DNA of 64,000 nucleotides from Thinopyrum elongatum (Eukaryota > Streptophyta > Magnoliopsida > Poales > Poaceae): contig CM022299.1 of NCBI GenBank assembly GCA_011799875.1, positions 338,790,447 to 338,854,446 on the forward strand, given 5' to 3'. The translations under genes were made by a program, and so were the position numbers. Below the pieces are notes generated by a model. That model searched no databases. It was not told the origin of the DNA and worked only from the letters and a program-made list of their open reading frames with translations. Numbering within the stretch: the stretch's first letter is position 1; every line of letters begins with the position of its first letter. Shown here one piece after another: positions 44,830 to 55,855 of this stretch.

Positions 44830-45562
44830 TGATTTTTAAATGCAGGGATTAAATTAGGGATTACACTGCAGACAGTTTGCGAAAGAAAAACGTCTGCAAT
44901 AAACATGGAGATCAGACACGTTTCGCTATCAATCTCTACTGCACACACGATCAGCCAAGAAAAAACATGTTGGATTAACAACAGCATCGCACACAGTTCC
45001 TTCTTATTAAATGTTTGCGAAAGTCACCTTATCACACACGCTTGGCAATTATGGACTGTTTATGATGATGTGTGCATCACAAACGTTTGGTCATAGAAGA
45101 ACGCGTGCGATAGGTCTTCATCCGATGCGGGTACGACGAATGAATCATGTGGGATATATTCATGCTTCGCATACAGTTTTATAGGGACAATTGTATGCAC
45201 TCTTACATCAAATCGCATACAGTCGAGGAAAAGTAAATGTGTGTGATTCTCTGCTTATCGTACACATTCTATAATCGTGACTTGTTTGTGATGGGTCGCG
45301 CATCGTAAACGTAGCACCACAGAATACCGACTGCGATGGCAATGCGAGCACAAACGAGTAGCAAGGATGGAGCATTTGGGATATTCGAGATATCAGAAAC
45401 AGTTTTATAGGGACAACTGTATGCATCATGGCTCCCTATCCCCGACGGTTTTGGGTCATGTGGGAAGGACCCCCTATCACAGTCACTCACTTGGCGACGG
45501 TTCAAAATGCCGTCGCGGAAAGCTGTTAAAAACCGTTTGTATAGCACCTTGTTGTACCAGTG
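44830..45562. repeat. Right subterminal repeats and terminus of CACTA-B
   Basis: Repeats of CACACACG, CGTTTGTGAT and TTTGCGAAAG types on both strands. They are followed by CGACGGTTCAAAATGCCGTCG, an inverted repeat (CGACGG with CCGTCG), and the terminus ending CCAGTG at 45562. It matches the CACTA-A end at 13830-14353. Confidence 0.85.
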
Positions 45563-45565
45563 TTG

Positions 45566-46323
45566 TGTAGAAGCCTTTGAAACACTTAAGAAAGCCTTAA
45601 CTTCTCCACCTATTGTTCAACCACCTGATTGGAACTTGCCTTTTGAAATTATGTGTGATGGTAGTGATTATGCTGTTGGTGCTGTTCTAGGACAAAGAGT
45701 TGATAAGAAATTAAATGTTATCCATTATGCTAGCAAAACTCTAGACAGTGCCCAAAGAAATTATGCTACTACTGAAAAATATTTTTTAGCAGTTGTGTTT
45801 GCTTGTGATAAATTCATATCTTACATTGTTGATTCCAATGTAATTGTTCACACTGATCATGCTGCTATAAAATATCTTATGGAAAAGAAAGATGCTAAAC
45901 CTAGACTCATTAGGTGGGTTCTCTTGCTACAAGAATTTGATTTACATATCACTGATAGGAAAGGAGCTGAGAACCCCGTAGCAGATAACTTGTCTAGGTT
46001 GGAAAATATTCTTGATGACCCACTACCTATTGATGATAGTTTTCCTAATGAACAACTAGCTGCAATAAATGTTTTTCATAATACTCCTTGGTATGCAGAC
46101 TATGCTAATTATATTGTTGCTAAATATATACCACCTAGTTTCACATACCAACAAAAAAAAAATTCTTCTATGATTTAAGACATTACTTTTGGGATGACCC
46201 ACATCTTTATAAAGAAGGAGTAGATGGTATTATTAGACGTTGTGTACCTGAGCATGAACAGGAACAAATCCTACGGAAATGTCACTCCGAAGCCCATGGA
46301 GGACATCATACGGGAGATAGAAC
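45566..46323 (+). pseudogene. pol: Gypsy-1 RNase H and integrase start, cut by Gypsy-3
   Basis: Continues directly from 33520 once CACTA-B and one TTG copy are removed. RNase H text: [37 protein letters not shown] and [11 protein letters not shown], with the catalytic Asp and Glu present. After a slip in the A tract near 46152, the frame resumes into the integrase zinc region (CHSEAHGGHH). Gypsy-3 interrupts at 46324. The rest of integrase lies beyond the window. Confidence 0.92.
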
Positions 46324-46919
46324 TGTCGTGGTTCTAAGTCTGACAGTAGAATGGGGGGTAGGTATGAGGAGGCAAGATCCTAGCTACGGTGAAGTTGTGC
46401 ACGCAAGATTTATGAGTTCAGGCCCTTCTCGGAGGAAGTAACAGCCCTATGTCTCGGTGCCCGGAGGCTCGGTCGATTGACTTATGCGTGAAAGTTACAG
46501 GGGGTGCGAACCCTTGTGCCTGAGGAGGGGGGTGGCTTATATAGAGTGCGCCAGGACCCCAACCGTCCCACGTTACAAGGGTTTCAATGTCTGTAAAGAC
46601 AGGACGTTACTGATAACGCCAGCAATAAAGGCAAATAAATGATCATTAAGACTACGGAGTGAATGCCTGACCCTTGCCATCCTGAGTGACCTTAGATCTT
46701 CTGTCTTCCGAGTGGTTTCTGGTGGGGTCGAGTGAGTACACCCCGGTCGAATGGAATTGGGTTGTCCGAGTGAACTGTTGGTCGAGTGGGTTGCACCCTG
46801 TGGCGATTTCAGTCGGTAGATGGTGCCATCCTTTGAATGTCATCTGCCTTAGGGTAGTGTCCTCGGTAAGGGTGTCTAGGTCGGGCCTATTACCTTACCC
46901 TAGGTACATGTCTTCGTCA
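46324..46919 (-). repeat. 3' LTR of Gypsy-3 (about 596 bp)
   Basis: Plus-strand start TGTCGTGG. The end is placed at CTTCGTCA (46919) because a purine-rich minus-strand stretch, TTCGGGGGCTAA, follows at once and mirrors Gypsy-2. The end cannot be checked against the other LTR, which leaves the window. TATA text CTATATAAG on the minus strand is near 46534-46542. Confidence 0.85.
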
Positions 46920-47460
46920 TTAGCCCCCGAATGGATCTGGGTTCGAGTGGAGAAGGGGTTGAAGATGGTTCCGACCCGATTTATATGCTTCAGAGGCATC
47001 CTAACCGGGCCGGTGATCTTTGAAAAAACTTCAACTTCATTTTCAGTCGCCTGGGTCCATTCAGAGGTCGTCGAGTGATTTTTTCTGATAAGCTCCGAAT
47101 GTTGATATGGTATAAGATCCTTGGCGCGATTGGTCACCCTGCCGCTTTCCGGATCTCACGGGATTCAAAATTTGGAGAAGCGCGCGGGACGGAGAGGACC
47201 GCAGTAGAAGGAGCGGATTAGGCAGGGACGCCTCGATTCTCGTGCCACCTTTTTCGCCACGTATCCAGCGCGCGACTGTTGCGGGATTTGACTGGATTGC
47301 CTGAGCCCACTAGTCAGCCACTCGGGAGCGGACCCATATAAGGCGTCGGTGTCAATGAGCCCGGTACTGTGCTCCCCATCTCCTTCCTCCTCTCCTGTTT
47401 CACCACCGCATTCGCCGCCACCTTCAACGCCGCCGCCCCGCCCGAGCGCAGCCTGCCGCG
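46920..47460 (+). promoter_or_regulatory. Leader and promoter of the Gypsy-3 antisense gene
   Basis: Starts TTAGCCCCCGAA. A TATA-like CCCATATAAGG at 47333-47343 is followed by a pyrimidine-rich leader (CTCCCCATCTCCTTCC) and the ATG at 47461 in a GCGATGGGG context. The layout repeats that of Gypsy-2. Confidence 0.65.
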
Positions 47461-49812
47461 ATGGGGAAGGAGAAGACGGCGGCCTTGGAGCATGCGAAGA
47501 AAGCGACGGCGGCAGCGAAGGGCAAGAAGACGAGTCGGGGAGGCTCGTCGTCGAGATCCGGCCTGCCGCCCGGCTGGATCCAGGGCAATTGGATTCGCTC
47601 CACGATTCAGCAAGAAGACATGGAGGATCTGGTTGAGGGAGGCTTGATCGACCATGGGTCTTGGAGGCTGCCAGGTGACGAGACCGAGCCGCAACCGCAG
47701 GAGGGTGAGTGCGTCCTCCTCGCGACTCACGTCGACCGTGGTTTTTGTCTGCCCCCTCATCCTTTTTTCCGAGGTTTTCTGAACTTTTTCGGGGCCCAAC
47801 TTCATCACTTTTCTCCGAACACCATCACATACCTAGCTGCGTTTGTCTCCATGTGTGAGAATTTCTTGGGTTGTCCACCGCATTGGGGTCTCTTCAAACA
47901 CATCTTCACCTGCCGTTCACAGTTTGTGAAAAAGGCCAATCCGAGTGATGAGAGGACGCATGTGATTCAGATGTGCGGAGGTCTAGGGATCCAGATGAGA
48001 GGCAAAAGCACATTTCCACCTATGACTCTTCCCGATTCGGTCAGAGGGTGGCAGTCGACCTGGTTTTATTGTAAGGACAAACCAACTCCTGGTCAGTCGA
48101 CTGGCCTTCCTCCCTTTACCATGGGGCGAATTGAAAAGCCCTCTTCCTTGAAAGTGACTCCAGAAGAAAAGGTGGAGGTGAACATGTTGGTCGACCGCGT
48201 AATCCAACTTGTCCGCGATGGCGTGACCGGCATGGATTTGCTAGAGGTGTTCCTCACTCGCCGCGTCCAGCCGCTCCAGGCCCGCGATCATCCTATGTGG
48301 ATGTATTCGGGCGCCGATGATTCTGCTCGGATCCACCCGGAGGAAGTTGCTGAGGAGACGGTGGCGCGGTGGCTGCAGAGCATTACCGGAAACAGAGACA
48401 ACCCCAGGGGGTCTAGGAGAATTCTGCCACTCGGCGCTGATAACGAACCAGACAAGGTCAGACCTTTGATGTCGAGTGACTTTTACTCTAATTTGCAAAC
48501 TGTCTTTGGAACCGACTGATGCTTGTTCGATTCTTTGCTTCGCAGATATATACTGAGATGTACTCGATGCCCAACGGGGAGCAGATCCAGGAAGGAGAAG
48601 AGAGCGGAGGCGACAGCGGCGACTGGAACTCCGATGGGGAGAGTGATGGAGAGCAGGAAAACTCGAGCAGTGAGGAGGAGGTCGATTCTCCACCTCGCAC
48701 GGAAAAGCGCTCCAAGCACAAGCACGACCCAGCAAGTATCCGGGGCAAGGTGGTAGCACCGACTGGACAGACTTCGAAGCACACTCGGACATCTTCTCCG
48801 GCGCCGACTGAGAAGGCTCCGAAGCAGCTCAAGACCGCGCCGTCCAAGCCACGGAAGGCTTTGCCCAAGATCAAGGTTGATGTTCCCGTCGCCTCTGCGT
48901 AAGTGTTTCGTTATCACCCTTTGTTTGAAGAATCTTATATCAGTTGCCGACCCATCCACTTGCTTGACCGAGTGAACCTTGAGATTTGCAGTGCTGCTAC
49001 CTCCGGGACTTCTGCTTACCAAGATGATGGTGACGAGGAGATGGAGGACGCGGTCACCTCCAAAGCGAGTATGACCCCTGTTATCTTCATCTTTTCTTTG
49101 CTAGCCAATTCTACAGTCGACTGAACTCTTGTGGTCGATTCTTTTGCAGCTCCGTGAGATGTTATTGAACTTCAAGACGATGATGAAAATGAGCCACAAG
49201 AACTCGTGGGTAGGAGGAGCAGGGCCTCAGTCAAGAAGGTGCCAGCTAGCAAGACGCCCCAGTCGACGCCGGCGACGGAACCAGCTATCCAGCAATCCGG
49301 GGACTTCAACCGTGCCTCCGTTACTTTTGCGATTCCCTTGTCGAGTGCTCATGCTTCTTCGTCGACTGTGCGGGCCCTTCCTCCGTCTGTCCAACTTCAT
49401 GCCTCAAGCTCTCATGCTACTGCAACTGATACACCGACTGCACCTCCCACCGCCCATCAAGTCCCAGAAGACCAAGCGAGTGCTGCCCAGGAGGCTATAC
49501 GCCAGGCTGGCGTTATGATGGAGCAAATGAAGGTGGTGCGCGAGGCCAGTCAAGCTTCCTATGATGCTAGCTCAGCACTTCAAGCCAATGTCCAGGTTAG
49601 CTTACTTCCGACTGAACTCCATCTTGACGCTTGTTCTGTTGGGATATGCTATTTAGGAACTGCTGCTTTATCTGCAAGACGTCCGTGGATGAGCGTTTTG
49701 GAACCTTTAATTGCACACCCATTGTCAGTCTGTACACCCACTGGGTGTTTTAATTTCTGTTGAGTAGTTTTTCCACTTGAGTCGACTAGGTTGTGCTGAT
49801 CGCATCTCTGAA

Positions 49813-49889
49813 CCAGTGGGGGCACGCTGAGTGCACCCACTGGGTGTAGTCCCCGAGACCGCCGTCGAATGTTTGATTCGGCGGGGGTC
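49813..49889 (+). ncRNA. Two-hairpin intronic module 3 (Gypsy-3 antisense intron 4)
   Basis: Hairpin I: CCAGTGGG (49813-49820) pairs with CCCACTGG (49836-49843), with an inner GCAC/GTGC stem. Linker: GTGTAGTCCCCGA. Hairpin II: AGACC with GGTCT, GCCG with CGGC, and CGAAT (49866-49870) with ATTCG (49876-49880) around GTTTG, with small bulges. Confidence 0.68.
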
Positions 49890-49995
49890 TTTTAAGAGAT
49901 CTTTTCCACTCGGGCTGGGCAGATCATGCCGAGTGGAACCTTTACCAGTGGGGGCACGCTGAGTGCACCCACTGGGTGTAGTCCCCGAGACCGTA

Positions 49996-52900
49996 TGTGA
50001 CGCCCCCGGCCCGATCGTGCACTATTCATACACGCAAATGCACACGATCAAGCCTAAGGACTCACGGGCAGATATCACAACACAACTCTAAAACATAAAT
50101 AAAGTCATACAAGCTTTATATTACAAGCCAGGGGCCTCGAGGGCTCGAATACATAAGCTTGCGAACAAGCGTCAGCGGAAGCATCAGATATCTGAGTACA
50201 GATATGAAAGAAAGTACAGAAAGGCCTTTAGAAAGGCGGGGCAAAAGAAAACACTACGATCGAAAGGCACAAGGCCTCCTGCCTGGGACCCTCCGATCCT
50301 ACTCTTGGTCGTCAGTCAACTCGTAATAGTATCCATCCTCTGGGTAGTAGTAGTAACGATCGTCGGGGCATCTGTCTCAGGGGGCTCCGTCATCTTGGTC
50401 ACGACAAACTGATATGGGGAGAAAAGGAAAACAAAGCAACCGTGAGTACTCAGAAGTACTCAGCAAGCAAGGATTTACACTACATATGCAACATTTTCAA
50501 GGGGAGGCTGTATATGTGGACTGGGCTGCAGAAATGCCAGAATAGAGAGAAGGCCTAGTCCTATCGAAGACTAGCATCTTCAGCGGTCTTGCAGCAGTAG
50601 AAGAGAGTAGAACAGTACAATATAATGTAGTAGTATCATTAAGTCTCAACCTCACCCAGAGATCCTTTCTCGACTCCCTGCGAGAAAGCAATCCCAGAGC
50701 CATACATTCATCAACCTCGTCCTGAGATCCCTTCTCGACTCCCTGCGAGAAGCAATCCCAGAGCCATATATACAGGTCTCATCACAGGTATCCAGTTCTA
50801 AATTGTATCAATCAGGATACAACTCCGAGTGTCCTTTACCGTAGGACCGGCTATCGATAGAAGTGTTCTTCCCTGCAGGGGTGCACCAACTTACCCAACA
50901 CGCTCGATTAACTTCGGCCGGACACACTTTTCTGGGTCATGCCCGGCCTCGGCCAAACGACACATCGCAACCCTACCTACAGCTCAGCAGAGAGGTCCCC
51001 GCCGGTCTACATCCTAAGCGCAAGGGGGTCTTGGCCATCGCCCCTCGCCCTCCGGGTCGTTGCGTACATGGCCCAGATCCAAGCACCACCGAAATGGCGC
51101 CAATCACTCCATGCCGCACTGCTGAACTGGACGTCTGACAGAGCTTTCGGCTGATGCATACGATGCAGAACGCCCATACTATGCCCACGTGATGGTTAGT
51201 GCTATCAGACCAGAGGTCTGCTCGGATCAAATATCCAAATCGTTAGGACTAGGGCTTGCGGTAATGAGCAGAGACTCACGAAAGATGTGACCCCGTCGCC
51301 CCGTCTCGAGGACTTGCGGCAAGGGCCAAGAATGCCCGGCCGCGCCTCGTATTCACCGCTCGGGCACCACACTGGCAACCCGCCTTCACATCACACGCGG
51401 GTACCCCTCAGGGTCGACCCGCCTTTCCAAGTGACATTGTAAGGTCCAAGTATCCGTGTGTCCATAACATCAGGGAATCCGAGGTATCACCCTCATTGAA
51501 TTCCCACTCGATGTATCCGTCCAGGTGAACTAGGAGGGATCACCCTCACTAGGTCCACACTTGAGGTGTTGTAGGACAGCGTCGTTATCGGAAGCGGTGA
51601 AGGAGGAATCACCCTCGATGACCACGACCGAATAACTACTCTACAGAGTTAACATCAGAAGTGCTACCTGAGGTTTCACCCTCGACACTCGATAGTAACG
51701 CTGCAGTGTCGTTACAACTAAGGGGGGTGATGTGCGGTGTCGGGTCCTGGTCTTCAATCCCATTGATCGGGTCTTCTGACGATCCAGCGCGGCAGTCGGG
51801 ATAAGTGGGGTCACTGATAGGTCTCTACCCAGCCTAGACTAAACAGTTTAGGATATGTAGGAAATTATCAACAGCAGGTTACAATGAACAGGCTATGCAT
51901 CAGAATAGGTAAAGCAGCAGCAGCAGCAATTCTAATGCAAGCAAGAGAAATTTAGAATGGGCGATATCGGTATGCTCAAGGGAGGGGCTTGCCTGGTTGC
52001 TCGGCGGCAAGGGCAAGGTCATCTATGGTGTCTTCGGGATCCGGAGCTGCGTCGGTCTCGGGGACGACGTCGGGGTCGGGGGCTATCGAGAGAGAAGAGG
52101 GGGAGGAAACAGTATAAATATATAGCAAGCATGAGCATGACAAATACGATACACGGTGCTAGGGGTAGTCTAACGCAGCATCACACGTAACAGACGGAGC
52201 GGGAGAATATCTGACGATATTTCCCGGGTCTTTGGAATTATCGGACAGAGGATAAGAGGGGAACGGTTGCAAGTTCGGATAGTTAGGGACGTGTGACGGA
52301 CGAACGGATCGCGTATTCAGATTCGTCTTGTCGTTCTGAGCAACTTTCATGTACAAAGTTTTTCGATCTGAGTTACGGATTATTTTATATGATTTTCTAA
52401 AGCTTTTATTAATTTTCTGAATTTATTTAATTATTTAAATTCGAATTATCCAGAATAGTAACTGATGACATCAGCATGACATCATGCTGATGTCAGCAGT
52501 CATTAGGGTTAATTAACAGTAGTTAATTAGGTTAATTAGGTTAGGTTAATTAACAGGATTAATTAAGTTAATTAATTAATTAAATTTTATTATTATTATT
52601 AATTATTATTATTTTTATTTTTATTTATTTATTTTGTAAAATCATTTTGGGGGCGGGCCCCTCGTGTCATAGGCCCAGGGGGCCAAATCGGGCGCCGGGT
52701 GCGGTTGCTGGGCGCCAGCGGGCACCACCCGTGCGGCACCGAGCCGACCAGGGAACGGGGCGAGGCCACCGGGGCGCGGTGCGGCGCCACCAGCGGGCGG
52801 CGGGTGGAGGCGGCAAGCGGGGCCGCGGGGCAGCGGCGGACACGGCCGTGGTGGGGACTCGCCGCCGGGGCGCGAGGCGAGGCCACGGCGGTGGGGGTGC

Positions 52901-54269
52901 GCGAGGTGGGGCCGCGGCAACAACAGCAGGACGACGGGGTCGCGCGAGGGGGCGGCAGCAGCGCGGCAACGCGCGCGCGGGCGCGTGAGCGTGCAGCAGC
53001 AGGGGCGAGCGGCGGCACGGGGGCGCGAGCAGCGGGGCGGAGCGCGGCGATGGGCTCGGGGCGGTGCGAGCAGGCACGGGCCGGGCGACAGAGGCGTGGC
53101 GAGGCGCGCGCGAGCGAGGGGAGAGGCTAGGGCCTCACCGGCGTTTGCAGGGGCACGGGGTCGTCGAGGCTCGATGGACAAGGCGGGGGGGGGGGGGAGA
53201 GGGGAGGCGGCGGCTCACAGAGGGCCGGCGGGGAGGGCAGCGGGCTCGGGGAGGCGTCGGAGCGCGGGGCGGCAGGGGCCGACGACGAGACGGCGACGGC
53301 GCAGGTCGGGCAGAGGAGGAGGCGGTGGAGGCGACGGCGGTGGTGGGCGCGTCGGGGCGCAGCGGCGGGGTTGGCCGGGGCGGCGAGTAGGGGTGGCGGC
53401 CGGCGTGGTGGCCGAGGCGGTGGAGGCCGGCGGTGAGGTCCGGGCGGCGGCGAACACGACGGGATCGGGCCGGGACGAGGCGAGGCCGTGGCCTCAGGCG
53501 GCGTCGCACGAATGAGGGAGGGGCGAGGCGGCGTCGAGGTGGCTTCAGGGACGGCGAGCGGCGGCGGCGGTCTCTGGGACGGCCGGCCGGCGACGGCGAC
53601 GGGGGGGGGGGGGGGGTCGATCCCGATCCAGAATTTCTGGATCGGGGGGGAGGGGGGGGGGGGGGAATGAGCGAGGGGGTGGGGGTAGCGGCTAGGGTTT
53701 CGGGTGGGGTGGGAGATATGGGGGGGGGAGGGGCGCCGGCTGGGCCGCTGGCTAGCCCAGTGGCCACGCTGGGCCGAGGGCCCAGCGAGGGGGGGGGGCT
53801 TTATTTTCTTTTGTTCTTTTTCTTTTTATAAATTCATATACCTCGGTTTAGTAAATAGTTAGGCCCCAAACCGAATTTTGTAAAAAGGGAGACCTAGTCC
53901 ATAAATACCAGTGCTTTATTTCCTAACACCTAAAATTAGTTTGGGCAAAACATCATTTCATACTTAAATTAGATTTAATAAATGGTTATTAAATATTGTT
54001 TTTAGTCGCTGTTTGAAGATGTTTGAGTCACTTACCCAACTCCAATGATGTTGGTTTCAATTTTAGAATTGTCTCTGATTTATTTGCTATTTAATGAACA
54101 ATTTAGTTTCTATGTTGGACAACTTTTATTTTCCACTTTCATTTAAATTTGAATTTGAGGTTAGGAGTTGAAATGCAATATGATGTTAATGATGATCATG
54201 CACTGATAATCATGCTGATTTGGCATTATCAAAATGGGATTACTGTGGTTAACCACCGGGGGTGTTACA
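49996..54269. mobile_element. Solo LTR (4274 bp) inserted in the Gypsy-3 antisense intron
   Basis: Ends TGTGACGCCCCCGG and, reversed, TGTAACACCCCCGG, so TG...CA with short inverted repeats. The five-base duplication CCGTA is at 49991-49995 and 54270-54274. There is no second LTR, primer site or coding domain, so a solo LTR from a long-LTR family is the best reading; an internally deleted LARD-type element is the alternative. It includes a ~57-bp direct duplication around 50650-50770 (CTTTCTCGACTCCCTGCGAG), a TTAATTAA-rich tract at 52500-52640 and an extreme GC-rich part at 52640-53800. I cannot tell its strand with certainty. Confidence 0.88.
52640..53800. other. GC-rich, poly-G tract inside the solo LTR
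   Basis: About 1.1 kb of very G-rich plus strand with long G runs (near 53186, 53600, 53650, 53720 and 53790). On the minus strand it opens long Pro/Arg/Ala-rich frames, which I regard as a compositional artefact. It has strong G-quadruplex potential. The abrupt change from the AT-rich tract at 52500-52640 is striking. Confidence 0.7.
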
Positions 54270-54348
54270 CCGTAGTCGACTGCGGGCAGTCGGCTATGGT
54301 CTGAGTTTTTTTTTGACTGGACGGACCAAGTCGAATGAAAGAGTCGGA

Positions 54349-54426
54349 CCAGTGGGGGCACGCTGAGTGCACCCACTGGGTGTAGTCCCCGAGACTATTG
54401 GCGAATGTTTGATTCGGCAATAGTCT
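54349..54426 (+). ncRNA. Two-hairpin intronic module 5 (Gypsy-3 antisense intron 4)
   Basis: Hairpin I: CCAGTGGG (54349-54356) with CCCACTGG (54372-54379). Hairpin II: AGACTATTGGCGAAT (54392-54406), loop GTTTG, ATTCGGCAATAGTCT (54412-54426); 14 of 15 pairs. It ends 34 bases before the intron acceptor at 54460. Confidence 0.7.
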
Positions 54427-55504
54427 TTGTGTCTGCCGACTGACTATCTGCTGAACGCAGAAATCTTGTGATCTTGGAGCCCGGTTTGCTGACTTGGAGA
54501 AGAAGCAAACTCAGCTCAATCTTGACCTGGAGTTGGCTCGAAACAACTTGCAGAAGGCTAAGGATGACGCTGCTGGTAAGGAAAGTTTGTCGACCGGTTC
54601 TCTTGCCACCTTTTCTCCTCCTTTTTCTGATTCGAATGTTGTTCTTTCTAGAAACAATGAGACAAGCTTTGGAGAAGAAGGACCTTGACCTTGCGGTTGC
54701 GAAGAAAACTGCCGAAGACAAACTGGCGCTTGCTGACCAAAAGATGGCTTCAGTCGGACAGCTGGAGGGACAGAATGCCAAGCTGAAGGCTGCTCTTGAC
54801 GAAGCCAACAAAGAAGTGACTCATCTGAAGAAGGACAAGCGAACCCTGACCGACAAAGTAGAAGACATCACCCGCAGGAGGGACGAGCTGGAGAACTACC
54901 TGGGAGGACTCGCCAAAAAATTATTCCTCATGCTTGAAGGTACTTTTCTCTGTGCGATTGGTTTGCTTTCGTCGACTCATCATACCGCTGTCGACTCATT
55001 ATTTTTCTGCGAGTGCAGAATTCTGTCAAGACTTCGAGGAAGAAACTGGACGAGTAGAGACGAACTTGGACCCTATCAACTCCCCTGTCAAAGATGAAGC
55101 AGCCATGAATGTGCTCCGACTGGAGTCTCGCCTCGCCAGTGCCTTGGAATATCTTGCTCGACTCAAGGTCGCAGTTTCACGGATCGACACAGCGCTCTGG
55201 CCAGGGGACACGCTCCGAAACGACCTCAAGTCTCTGATGACTCGACTGAACGAGATTCCTGGTCGAGTGCAGGAGTGGAAGAAGTCCGCTGCTCGATGCG
55301 GTGCTGACGTAGCTTTATCCCTGGTTCGCATCCACTACAGGGAAGCCAGAGAAGAGAAGTTAGCGGCAATCAAGGTCGCCAACACCAAGAAACTCGACTT
55401 CCAGTCTTTCATGGAGACCTTCATTGCTGCTGCTACTCGAATCGCAAACGGAATTGACCTGGACGAGTTTGTCGAGCCTGCCAGCCCCTCTGCGGAGTGA
55501 ATGA

Positions 55505-55700
55505 AACTTTTATGATCTGATTCAATTTGCCTCGGTATGCCGAGTGATTCTGTAACCGTAAAACTGCCTTCAGGCCTGATGCCCGAGTACTTTGAGCTCC
55601 TTTGTCTGAACTTTTATGATCCGGTTCAATTTGCCTCGGTATGCCGAGTGATTTTGTAACCGTAAAACTTCCTCGGGCCTGATGCCCGAGTACTTTTAAG
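55505..55700. repeat. ~104-bp direct duplication downstream of the Gypsy-3 antisense gene
   Basis: TTTTATGATCTGATTCAATT near 55508 recurs as TTTTATGATCCGGTTCAATT near 55612. Both copies hold CTCGGTATGCCGAG, a perfect short hairpin, and GGCCTGATGCCCGAGTACTT. It is probably the 3' untranslated region of the antisense gene. Confidence 0.85.
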
Positions 55701-55855
55701 CTCCTTCGTCCGAACTTTGTTTGCCCTTAAATATGCTTGTTTTTATTTCCGAGTGGAACTTGTATCTTCACTCGGAACAGACGCAGTTCTGAGGATAGGG
55801 TCGCGGACGACCTGCACCTCATCGTCCTTGCAGATCAGGATGGAGCATGTTTTAC

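Larger units (their letters stand above)
33521..45562 (+). mobile_element. CACTA DNA transposon B, complete (12,042 bp)
   Basis: Left end CACTACTGCGGGATGCTGCT and right end (reversed) CACTGGTACAACAAGGTGCT. It is flanked by the 3-bp duplication TTG (33518-33520 and 45563-45565), as CACTA elements make. Removing it rejoins the Gypsy-1 reverse transcriptase exactly. Inside are subterminal repeats at both ends, two unknown genes, several tandem arrays, a Cassandra-like LTR and a gene with B3 exons. I recognise no CACTA transposase, so it is probably moved by another element's enzyme. Confidence 0.95.
15168..46323 (+). mobile_element. Athila-type Ty3/gypsy retrotransposon (Gypsy-1), host of three later insertions
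   Basis: The plus-strand pieces are 15168-16919, 30793-33520 and 45566-46323. They join across Gypsy-2, CACTA-B and Gypsy-3 with matching target duplications and continuous protein sense. They give LTR, primer site, gag, protease, reverse transcriptase, RNase H and the start of integrase; the rest is right of the window. The LTR start TGATACGTCCATTTTGCATC and the primer site recall the Sabrina/WHAM families of Triticeae, a naming from memory. Coding is damaged by at least two stops and four frameshifts. Confidence 0.9.
49945..54306 (+). ncRNA. Two-hairpin intronic module 4, split by the solo LTR
   Basis: Hairpin I: CCAGTGGG (49945-49952) with CCCACTGG (49968-49975). The 5' arm of hairpin II begins at 49987 and is interrupted after CCGTA by the solo LTR (49996-54269); it resumes at 54275. 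Without the insertion the arm AGACCGTAGTCGACTGC faces GCAGTCGGCTATGGTCT; all 17 positions pair if two G-U wobbles are allowed. The real module sequence is 49945-49995 and 54275-54306. Confidence 0.65.
47461..55500 (+). pseudogene. Spliced antisense gene of Gypsy-3 with PF04195-like domain
   Basis: Seven exons obey GT-AG: 47461-48456, 48546-48898, 48992-49068, 49150-49595, 54461-54575, 54652-54939 or so, and 55019-55500. Exon 1 has PHPFFRGFLNFFGAQLHHFS and TYLAAFVSMCENFLG, the PF04195-type region. Exon 2 is Ser/Lys/Asp-rich. Exons 5-6 form a strong coiled coil (LEKKQTQLNLDLELARNNLQ). The last exon keeps EWKKSAARCGADVALSLVRI and ends at 55498-55500. Only one stop is seen in the spliced frame (TGA near 49155, likely from CGA). 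Intron 4 is about 4.9 kb because a solo LTR sits in it. This is much better preserved than the Gypsy-2 copy. Role unknown. Confidence 0.82.

Noticed and set aside
33521..45562. CACTA transposase (TNP2-like) gene in CACTA-B
   Set aside because: I looked for a long frame with TNP2-type motifs on both strands and saw none; the only frames are the unknown genes and the B3 cargo.
52629..53767. Long Pro/Arg/Ala-rich open frames on both strands of the G-rich tract
   Set aside because: All frames are open because of composition, no domain is present, and the region lies in a solo LTR.
49996..54269. Complete LARD element with two LTRs
   Set aside because: No internal direct repeat of the terminal sequence and no primer site were seen, so a solo LTR is preferred, though not proven.
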